Source: Pontimonas sp.
GTDB taxonomy: Bacteria; Actinomycetota; Actinomycetes; Actinomycetales; Microbacteriaceae
Assembly (NCBI GenBank): GCA_023263045.1
Contig: JALQXU010000061.1
Location: 1 to 5,282 of the forward strand
Length of the DNA: 5,282 bases
Direction: 5' to 3'
A model generated the notes under the pieces. That model searched no databases, was not told the origin of the DNA, and saw nothing but the letters and a program-made list of their open reading frames with translations. How positions within the stretch are numbered: the stretch's first letter is position 1; each line of letters begins with the position of its first letter. The translations under genes and the position numbers were made by a program. This document shows, piece after piece, positions 1-4,252 of the stretch.

Positions 1-554
1 TCGAGAGAGGCTCGCCGGAGATTCTCTAAGACTCGCAACAAGCTTTCGTCGTCGGTTTGGGCAATGAGATCGTCATACATCTCGACGTTCGCGATCTCAC
101 CTTCTGCCCAAGCCTCAGCGGCGCTTTGCAGGTCTGCGGGTGCGCTCGCTAAAGAGAGGTAGGGGTTCTCGGGTACGTCGAATCCTCGGCGCTCGAGTTG
201 GCGAGTGAGCGCATCGATGTGCCGCTCCTCACCTTCTTTTATGCTGACGTAAGGCTCAACGGGACCGTATTCGTCGATCACGGCCTGATAGAGGGCAGCC
301 GCAGCATATTCACCATCAGGCCCCATGAGCGCAAACCATGCGAGGTAGGCATCGGTTCCCTCTTCGGGTGCGCTATCGGAGAAGGTATCTAGGACGTCGG
401 TCGTGGCCGGAGGTTGCACTTCCTGAGAGGAAGCGGGAGCTTCTGAAGCGGTGGATGCTGTTTCACTAGAAGGTTCGAGTGCACTTGTGCAGCCCGCAAC
501 GCTGAGAGTTACGCCAGCGAGTAGAGCCATCGTCGTGACGAGTGGACGGGACAT
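1..554 (-). CDS. DUF2202 ferritin-like lipoprotein, 3' part cut off by window edge
   Basis: Reading the minus strand from ATG at 552-554 gives 184 open codons to the window edge, so the C-terminus is missing. Residues 1-22 are a lipoprotein signal peptide ending in lipobox V-A-G-C, with lipidated Cys22. Residues 23-65 are a Ser/Ala/Thr/Glu/Pro-rich linker typical of exported actinobacterial proteins. From about residue 67 the sequence fits the DUF2202 ferritin-like four-helix domain: EYAAAALYQAVIDEYG (82-97), EGEERHIDAL (107-116) with an ExxH pair (Glu109, His112), EGEIANVEMYDDLI (151-164), and DDESLLRVLENLRRASL (168-184), where the family continues into a last His-containing helix. Glu82, Glu109, His112 and Glu151 or Glu153 are plausible di-metal ligands by family analogy. 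The start has a good ribosome site. The biochemical role of DUF2202 proteins is not well established; extracytoplasmic metal or redox handling is an inference. The family call is firm, the function is not. Confidence 0.88.
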   Translation of the reverse strand, partial: MSRPLVTTMALLAGVTLSVAGCTSALEPSSETASTASEAPASSQEVQPPATTDVLDTFSDSAPEEGTDAYLAWFALMGPDGEYAAAALYQAVIDEYGPVEPYVSIKEGEERHIDALTRQLERRGFDVPENPYLSLASAPADLQSAAEAWAEGEIANVEMYDDLIAQTDDESLLRVLENLRRASL

Positions 555-559
555 GTGTT

Positions 560-564
560 TCCTC
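560..564 (-). promoter_or_regulatory. Ribosome binding site of the DUF2202 lipoprotein
   Basis: On the minus strand GAGGA lies 5 nt before the ATG at 552-554. It supports this start, which also gives a complete signal peptide and lipobox. Confidence 0.7.
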
Positions 565-591
565 ACAATCTGGTAGAGCCGAGTGGCACTG

Positions 592-602
592 CCTACGGTA
601 GG
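592..602. promoter_or_regulatory. 11-bp perfect palindrome near the predicted start of the DUF2202 transcript
   Basis: CCTAC-G-GTAGG is a perfect 5+1+5 inverted repeat. It lies 38 nt upstream of the DUF2202 lipoprotein start and 5 nt downstream of a candidate minus-strand -10 box (TAGGTT at 608-613), so it would sit on the transcription start. The one-base loop is too short for an RNA hairpin, so a protein-binding site is the more likely meaning if it is functional. A palindrome this short can arise by chance. Confidence 0.3.
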
Positions 603-618
603 AACGCAACCTATGCAG

Positions 619-639
619 AACTTATGAACACCCTAAGTT
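619..639. promoter_or_regulatory. 21-bp inverted repeat upstream of the DUF2202 gene (candidate operator)
   Basis: AACTTA-N9-TAAGTT is a perfect 6-bp inverted repeat with half-sites about 15 bp apart centre to centre. It lies 65-85 nt upstream of the DUF2202 lipoprotein start, in the 111-bp gap after the antiporter stop. If TAGGTT (608-613, minus strand) is the -10 box, the dyad covers the -35 region. It does not fit the IdeR/DtxR iron box well (about 9 of 19 positions by eye). The identity of any regulator is unknown. Confidence 0.35.
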
Positions 640-665
640 TTATCTTCAGGTTCCCTAGAGATTGA

Positions 666-1799
666 CTATGAACGAAGGTCGCCTGACTGTCTTTCTTGGG
701 ATGTAGTCCGTCGAGCTATCGCTCGACCACGGTAGATACCTACCTCGTAGGCGGTAACCGCCACCAGGGTGATTCCGACGAGGGGAAGGACGAACCACAA
801 CATGATGCTGGTGAAACCCGTTGCCGCGTCGTGCTCAGTAGAGGCCAGAACCACATAGAGCAGATAGGCCACGTAGAGGCCCACAAACAGGGCGCCCTCC
901 CACCGCGCTATAACGAAACCGGTGAAAGCAATAGGCAACAGCGCCACTGTAGCCGCCAGCATCAATGGCAAATCCAAAGCAATGGCAGCGCTAGGAAGCG
1001 CAATGCCCTCCGCGAAAAGGATCGCCGGCAACCCGAGGACAAGACCAATGTTGAAAATATTGCTCCCCACGATGTTGCCCACTGCCATGTCCCGCTCGCC
1101 TCGTCGCAAAGCAACGAGAGAGGTGGCAAGTTCTGGAAGTGATGTTCCGATTGCGACCACGGTGAGACCTACTACCAAGCTGCTCACTCCGAGGTCGAGT
1201 GCGATATTCACAGCTCCGGTGACGAGTGTTTGTGCACCCAACACCAGTAGCCCCACTCCAATGGCAACGAGAATCATCGCGAGCCACAGGGGAACGGGGG
1301 TGCTGTTGAGGGGCATTGCCGCTGGCACATAAGCAGCATCGTGCGCTTCTTTGCGACCGATGATGATGCTGAGGCTCGCGTGGATCACGAGCCCCCCTAA
1401 CAGGAGGACACCATCAAGCAAACTCAGGACCCCGTCGAGGCTTACGACGACCAGCAAAATCGATATCCCGAGCATCACCGGGATATCGAACCTCACTACT
1501 TGGCGCCGGATTGCGAGCGGGCTCAGCACTGCGGACAGCCCCAAAATGAGAAGGATATTGGCAATGTTGCTCCCGATCACGTTTCCGAGGGCGAGTCCCG
1601 GTTCTCCTTCGAGCACGGCTCCCACGGTCACAGCGAGCTCCGGAGCTGAGGTTGCCGCAGACACAACCACAAGACCGATGACGAGCGGAGAAATCCCGGC
1701 GCGCACGGCAAGAGTGGATGCTCCTCGAACGAGAGCCTCTCCGCCGCCTATCAACAGGGCGAGGCCGGCGACAACAAGACCGAGGTCAAGTAAAAGCAC
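666..1799 (-). CDS. YrbG-type Ca2+/Na+ antiporter (CaCA family)
   Basis: A 377-residue inner-membrane cation exchanger of the CaCA superfamily, probably exporting Ca2+ in exchange for Na+. The two inverted alpha repeats are clear. Alpha-1 has SAATSAPEL (47-55) and GNVIGSNIANI (72-82). Alpha-2 has AIGTSLPEL (216-224) and GNIVGSNIFNI (241-251). The acidic residues of the PEL motifs (Glu54, Glu223) and the GSN asparagines are the expected ion-site residues. In alpha-1 the usual G-T-S-A-P-E-L is A-T-S-A-P-E-L, a mild departure. The protein is longer than the usual 310-330 residues: a further hydrophobic segment at about 331-351 is followed by a basic, hydrophilic tail ending at 377. The start is GTG at 1797-1799. 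GGTAGG 8 nt upstream could be a ribosome site, but the same bases contain a -10-like TAGGCT six bases before GTG. A 111-bp gap separates it from the DUF2202 gene on the same strand. Family is sure; ion specificity is inferred. Confidence 0.93.
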   Translation of the reverse strand: MLLLDLGLVVAGLALLIGGGEALVRGASTLAVRAGISPLVIGLVVVSAATSAPELAVTVGAVLEGEPGLALGNVIGSNIANILLILGLSAVLSPLAIRRQVVRFDIPVMLGISILLVVVSLDGVLSLLDGVLLLGGLVIHASLSIIIGRKEAHDAAYVPAAMPLNSTPVPLWLAMILVAIGVGLLVLGAQTLVTGAVNIALDLGVSSLVVGLTVVAIGTSLPELATSLVALRRGERDMAVGNIVGSNIFNIGLVLGLPAILFAEGIALPSAAIALDLPLMLAATVALLPIAFTGFVIARWEGALFVGLYVAYLLYVVLASTEHDAATGFTSIMLWFVLPLVGITLVAVTAYEVGIYRGRAIARRTTSQERQSGDLRS

Positions 1800-1805
1800 A
1801 GCCTG

Positions 1806-1811
1806 AGCCTA
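1806..1811 (-). promoter_or_regulatory. Candidate -10 box (leaderless) of the antiporter
   Basis: On the minus strand TAGGCT is followed by six bases and then the GTG start, the geometry of a leaderless actinobacterial transcript. No convincing -35 is seen 17-18 bp upstream. The overlapping GGTAGG (1808-1813) could instead be a Shine-Dalgarno, so the reading is ambiguous. Confidence 0.35.
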
Positions 1812-1871
1812 CCGAGGGCTAGATGCGAAGCGACTGAGGGAGCCGCGGTGAACCGAGGCGGTGTGAAACGC

Positions 1872-1877
1872 TAGACT
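1872..1877 (+). promoter_or_regulatory. Candidate -10 box of the tRNA-Pro gene
   Basis: TAGACT, in the context CGCTAGACTC, lies 34 nt upstream of the tRNA. It matches the TANNNT form and is identical to the hexamer before the SDR gene at 5151. The -35 region around 1848-1854 (GTGAAC) is weak. The predicted start near 1884 would leave a leader of about 28 nt for RNase P to remove. Confidence 0.5.
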
Positions 1878-1888
1878 CTCTTCGTTGC

Positions 1889-1904
1889 CGACGAGTTATC
1901 GTCG
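1889..1904 (+). other. 6-bp hairpin in the tRNA-Pro 5' leader
   Basis: CGACGA-GTTA-TCGTCG is a perfect 6-bp stem with a 4-nt loop. It ends 7 nt before the mature tRNA 5' end and lies inside the predicted leader. It may help processing or folding of the precursor; no function is shown. Confidence 0.45.
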
Positions 1905-1911
1905 ACTGCCA

Positions 1912-1985
<74 letters not shown>

Positions 1986-2050
1986 CACACGAGATTCATC
2001 CAAGGTTTGACTCCTCCTACGGCGCTTTCGCTTTGCCGGTTCTTGAGTGT

Positions 2051-2079
2051 TTGAGTTGTTCCTGCATTCTGTCTAGCGT
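2051..2079 (+). promoter_or_regulatory. Sigma70-like promoter of the glycosidase-like lipoprotein
   Basis: TTGAGT (2051-2056) and TAGCGT (2074-2079) are separated by exactly 17 bp, the best -35/-10 pair in the window. Transcription should begin near 2086, giving a 5' untranslated region of about 24 nt that contains the ribosome site before ATG 2110. Confidence 0.65.
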
Positions 2080-2094
2080 TAGAGCACCAACTCT

Positions 2095-2101
2095 GAGAGG
2101 A
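2095..2101 (+). promoter_or_regulatory. Ribosome binding site of the glycosidase-like lipoprotein
   Basis: GAGAGGA ends 8 nt before ATG 2110. It fixes this start, which gives a complete signal peptide. Confidence 0.75.
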
Positions 2102-2109
2102 ACTATCTG

Positions 2110-3147
2110 ATGCCGCGGCGTTTGGTGATGAGTCTTGTGATGGCTTTCACACTGTTGATTGCTGGTTGCCAGGGCGGGCCACAAGGACCTACAGGGCCCA
2201 GCCAAGGGGACAGCTCTGTTCAGGGAGGTGGGAGTTCGGAGCGGACCGGGGGTCGCGGGGCCTGCGACATTCCCGCTGAGCTAGCGCGTTCATCAGATAT
2301 TCCTTTTGGGGTGCTTTTTCCCTCCGGTAGCTTCCAGTTCCAGTCCTACTCGTCGGCTCAGGAGATCGCCGATCAGGGGCTCAATGCAGTGTCCATCGGC
2401 TGGGGTATTTTCTATACCGAGGATGGATCTATCGTTTTCGATCGAAACGGCTCGAGTGACGACCAAGCACAGCAGCGATGGATTCAGTCGATGCAGTGTC
2501 AGGTGGTTGAAGCCAAGCAAGCGGGGCTTGTCGTCTCGGTCTGGGGCCAATTTCAGCAGGCTGGTGTTGACGGCGAGCCGGGTCTTATCCCCGAGCCCAT
2601 TCGAGAGAGCGTCCTCGAGCAGAGTGTTGACCTCATCCCTCTCATGGCGGAAGCTGCAGAGCAGGTCAAAGCAGAGTACTTCTCTCCGGTGTCGGAGCTC
2701 GATAAGTACGCAGGGATTGAGGGACATAACTCCTTCTTCCCTCGTTACGCCGAAGCGGCGAGGCCACTCTTCAACGGAGTCCTTTACTCCCAACCCAACA
2801 TTCTTCAACGAGATCCCTCGTTCTATAGCGAACAGCTTTCGCCCGCACTAGGCCCGATTGATGCTTTAGGAATTTCGTGGATTTCCTACAGCTGTTTCGA
2901 GGATGATGCGGCGAAGGGTGATTGGTTTATTGAGAAGTCCGCAGAACAGGGTGTGACAACAGTCTTCATCAGCGAGATTGGTGACGTTGCGCAGTCTCCC
3001 CCCACCGAGTGTCTCGAAGAGCTCATTGAACGATGGGGTGCCGACTCCACGGGGGTTTTTGTTCTGGATAGCCCGCCAATGATGCCCGATGCCGCTCAAA
3101 TTAACGGTAGCTGGCAGGAAGACGTGCTCCGCGGCTACCTAGGTTAG
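2110..3147 (+). CDS. Lipoprotein with TIM-barrel glycosidase-like domain
   Basis: A 345-residue exported lipoprotein. Residues 1-20 are a signal peptide with basic N-terminus (RR at 3-4) and lipobox I-A-G-C, with lipidated Cys20. Residues 21-50 are a Gly/Ser-rich linker containing three Gly-Pro-X triplets (23-31). Residues 52-345 look like a (beta/alpha)8 glycosidase of the clan GH-A/GH113 style: FGVLFPSG (66-73), GLNAVSIGWGIFY (90-102), AGLVVSVWGQF (138-148), EYFSPVSELDKYAG (189-202), FNGVLYSQPN (221-230), IDALGISWISYS (250-261), GVTTVFISEIGD (281-292), GVFVLDSPP (315-323). By position, Glu196 in VSELD is the likely acid/base and Glu289 in FISEIG the likely nucleophile. The residue before Glu196 is Ser, where clan GH-A enzymes usually have Asn. 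Cys52, 130, 262 and 301 could form two disulfides outside the membrane. The substrate is unknown; a non-catalytic sugar-binding role cannot be excluded. The gene has its own promoter and converges on the cupin gene. Confidence 0.75.
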   Translation: MPRRLVMSLVMAFTLLIAGCQGGPQGPTGPSQGDSSVQGGGSSERTGGRGACDIPAELARSSDIPFGVLFPSGSFQFQSYSSAQEIADQGLNAVSIGWGIFYTEDGSIVFDRNGSSDDQAQQRWIQSMQCQVVEAKQAGLVVSVWGQFQQAGVDGEPGLIPEPIRESVLEQSVDLIPLMAEAAEQVKAEYFSPVSELDKYAGIEGHNSFFPRYAEAARPLFNGVLYSQPNILQRDPSFYSEQLSPALGPIDALGISWISYSCFEDDAAKGDWFIEKSAEQGVTTVFISEIGDVAQSPPTECLEELIERWGADSTGVFVLDSPPMMPDAAQINGSWQEDVLRGYLG

Positions 3148-3148
3148 C

Positions 3149-3200
3149 GGCGGCGCTAGACGCAGTCGCCCTGGGATTCGCCGAGCGAAACCTGATGGTT
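3149..3200. terminator. Hairpin cluster between convergent genes (possible bidirectional terminator)
   Basis: The 55-bp gap between the convergent lipoprotein and cupin genes holds three small stem-loops in a row. The first pairs GGCG-GCG (3149-3155) with CGC and CGCC (3161-3163, 3167-3170), with an AGT bulge. The second is TTCGC-CGA-GCGAA (3177-3189). The third is AACC-TGAT-GGTT (3189-3200). None has a proper T-tract on either strand, so this is not a classic intrinsic terminator. The position argues for a termination role. Confidence 0.35.
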
Positions 3201-3202
3201 CC

Positions 3203-3631
3203 CTACCAGGGCATCGGGATGTCCCGGATGGGAACCGCGTCATCCGGAATTGCCGGCAGGGGTTTCTGGCCTGCTCTCACGCATAACCACTTGAGGTTGG
3301 TGGGGCTATCGGGTGTGCAGCGCCAGGTCCGCATAACACCCGTCCCGACCTGAATCACTGTGCCGGGTCCAACATCGACGACATCGTCGTCCAGCCCCAT
3401 TTGCCCTTTACCTTCGAGAAAGATGTAGACCTCATCGATTTCTGAGTGGCTGTGCCAGTACCCGGCTTCCTCGCCCGGCTCGTAGGACGTCGCCGAGACT
3501 CCGATGACGTCCCCTCCTAACTCGTGGTCGACCACCCTCCGGCCATCCCTCGTTGTTTCGGGAACAAATCCTCCATAGTGGTCTCTCCACGAGGAGAGGG
3601 GACCGATTTCGGTGACGCTGTAGTTACTCAT
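3203..3631 (-). CDS. Single-domain cupin protein
   Basis: A 142-residue small beta-barrel protein with a cupin_2-type fold. Cupin motif 1 is nearly canonical: EPGEEAGYWHSHSEIDEVYIFLEGKG (51-76), with metal ligands His60, His62 and Glu67 and closing Gly74. Motif 2 is PGTVIQVGTGVMRTWRC (89-105). The motif-2 histidine expected near Met100/Arg101 is absent, so a bound metal would have at most three of the usual four ligands. The start chosen is ATG 3629-3631, which overlaps the stop of the DoxX-like gene by 8 nt (ATGAGTAA) and has a G-run 4-8 nt upstream. This suggests translational coupling. An ATG eight codons earlier (3653-3655) would give 150 residues but has no ribosome site and a longer overlap. 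The reaction, if any, is unknown; sugar or small-acid binding, isomerisation or dioxygenation are all possible in this superfamily. Confidence 0.88.
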   Translation of the reverse strand: MSNYSVTEIGPLSSWRDHYGGFVPETTRDGRRVVDHELGGDVIGVSATSYEPGEEAGYWHSHSEIDEVYIFLEGKGQMGLDDDVVDVGPGTVIQVGTGVMRTWRCTPDSPTNLKWLCVRAGQKPLPAIPDDAVPIRDIPMPW

Positions 3632-4019
3632 GACCCCCGAGCGTAGTAGTCGCATGTGGGTTGGGCTTGATGGGGCTCGTCCAAGCCCACCAGATCAGGG
3701 GAATCTGAAGGGGCAGACGCAGCCACGCAATGAGCGCCGTCGTCGCATCCTGAGAGGTGACAGAGTCGATTGCGAACCACCAGTTCGCCGGCCAAATCGC
3801 CAACAGAACCAGCACCGTAAAAAGCGGCGCTAGTCGATGTCTCATGAGGAGCCCCGCAACGGCCAGAAGCTCCGCGACGCCCGAGAGGTAGACAAGTTCC
3901 AGTGACAGCGGGAGCCAGGGTGGCATGAGCCAGAGGAATGATGTCGGGGAGATCAGGTGCCACACCCCACTGAGTGCGAAAGCACCGATGACAATCCAGC
4001 TTCCTACGCCACGCTTCAT
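3624..4019 (-). CDS. DoxX-like four-helix membrane protein
   Basis: A 131-residue inner-membrane protein of the DoxX-like type (COG4270 style). Four hydrophobic segments lie at about 6-25, 40-58, 62-83 and 92-113. Family-typical motifs are GVWHLISP (18-25), MPPWLPLSLELVYLSGVAELLAV seen at 32-54 (with SGVAE at 46-50), and WPANWWFAI (76-84). Members are annotated as DoxX or quinol-oxidase-subunit-like proteins, but the biochemical role of this short bacterial type is unclear. The start chosen is ATG 4017-4019. An in-frame TTG at 4047-4049 would add ten residues of hydrophilic sequence, but it overlaps the divergent promoter region and has no ribosome site. A TAGGCT box ends 7 nt before the ATG, so the message may be leaderless. 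The 3' end overlaps the cupin start by 8 nt, so the two form an operon. The C-terminal tail (118-131) is polar. Confidence 0.87.
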   Translation of the reverse strand: MKRGVGSWIVIGAFALSGVWHLISPTSFLWLMPPWLPLSLELVYLSGVAELLAVAGLLMRHRLAPLFTVLVLLAIWPANWWFAIDSVTSQDATTALIAWLRLPLQIPLIWWAWTSPIKPNPHATTTLGGHE

Positions 4020-4026
4020 GTTCCGA

Positions 4027-4032
4027 AGCCTA
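4027..4032 (-). promoter_or_regulatory. Candidate -10 box of the DoxX-cupin operon
   Basis: On the minus strand TAGGCT is followed by seven bases and ATG 4019, which suggests leaderless transcription. The same hexamer precedes the antiporter start. The TAGG within it could instead act as a weak Shine-Dalgarno. It occupies the position where a -35 for the divergent promoter (TACACT, 4050-4055) would fall at 17-bp spacing. Confidence 0.4.
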
Positions 4033-4049
4033 CGGCTTTGATCCCCCAA

Positions 4050-4055
4050 TACACT
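4050..4055 (+). promoter_or_regulatory. -10 box of the 38-aa membrane protein gene (leaderless)
   Basis: TACACT is followed by six bases (GGGGCG) and ATG 4062, with no purine-rich ribosome site suited to this start. The A of ATG falls where transcription should begin. The box lies within the inverted repeat CCCCA-N6-TGGGG (4044-4059), which could be an operator. No consensus -35 is present. Confidence 0.5.
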
Positions 4056-4061
4056 GGGGCG

Positions 4062-4178
4062 ATGTCAGATCCGATGGACAAGCGAGCGAGGGCTTGGCGC
4101 ATTGTGGGATGGGTCATCGCGGCACTCGCTGTTGTTATCGTGGCCGGTCCGCAGATAATCGACCTCTTCGGCGAGTAG
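4062..4178 (+). CDS. 38-aa single-pass membrane protein (hypothetical)
   Basis: A very short gene encoding a basic N-terminus (Lys7, Arg8, Arg10, Arg13), one hydrophobic helix (about 14-33, IVGWVIAALAVVIVAG with Pro30 near its end) and a short acidic tail DLFGE. The charge pattern predicts N-in, C-out topology. The start is chosen because ATG 4062 lies six bases after a -10-like TACACT. Reading upstream in frame to ATG 3957 would add 35 residues of unrelated composition antisense to the DoxX-like gene, so that longer version is unlikely. A second in-frame ATG at 4074 (Met5) is possible. A terminator-like hairpin follows 6 nt after the stop, which makes it a self-contained unit. I do not recognise a family. 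Small proteins like this often bind a larger membrane partner, but none can be named here. Confidence 0.6.
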   Translation: MSDPMDKRARAWRIVGWVIAALAVVIVAGPQIIDLFGE

Positions 4179-4184
4179 AGGCGC

Positions 4185-4205
4185 GCCCCAAGATGGGGTT
4201 TCGTT
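4185..4205 (+). terminator. Terminator-like hairpin after the 38-aa gene
   Basis: CCCCA-AGA-TGGGG (4186-4198), extended by a G-T pair, forms a compact GC-rich 6-bp stem followed by TTTCGTT. It lies 6 nt after the TAG of the mini-gene, which fits an intrinsic terminator separating it from the PopT-type gene. Confidence 0.5.
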
Positions 4206-4237
4206 ACGCTCCCATCAGGGCGCACATTCGCTCCCGT

Positions 4238-4243
4238 GAAAGG
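4238..4243 (+). promoter_or_regulatory. Ribosome binding site of the DUF368 gene
   Basis: GAAAGG ends 9 nt before ATG 4253 and supports that start. No clear promoter was found in the 47 bp between the upstream hairpin and this site; TACGCT (4205-4210) is a weak -10 candidate that overlaps the end of the hairpin tail. Confidence 0.6.
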
Positions 4244-4252
4244 TAGTTCCGC

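Noticed and set aside
198..392. A 64-codon plus-strand frame at the left edge.
   Set aside because: It is antisense to the conserved ferritin-like domain and has no family signal.
626..653. Imperfect hairpin (GAAC-CT-AAG with CTT-AG-GTTC, with bulges) after the antiporter stop.
   Set aside because: It is AT-rich, bulged and without a T-run on the minus strand, so it is not a convincing terminator. The AACTTA/TAAGTT dyad explains much of the symmetry better.
696..1806. Long open frames on the plus strand opposite the antiporter gene (696-1142, 922-1332 and 1351-1806).
   Set aside because: Their products are low-complexity Arg/Ser/Thr/Pro-rich with no recognisable motif, and the minus strand encodes a complete CaCA antiporter with both alpha repeats.
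2020..2040. CGGC-N11-GCCG hairpin after the tRNA as a possible terminator.
   Set aside because: The stem is only 4 bp with a large loop and no T-tract, too weak to call.
3653..3655. Upstream ATG as the cupin start (150 residues).
   Set aside because: It has no ribosome site and would overlap the DoxX-like gene by 32 nt. ATG 3631 has a G-run upstream and a typical short coupling overlap.
4020..4049. TTG at 4047-4049 as the start of the DoxX-like protein.
   Set aside because: It adds ten hydrophilic residues, has no ribosome site, and would read through the divergent promoter region. ATG 4019 gives the usual family N-terminus.
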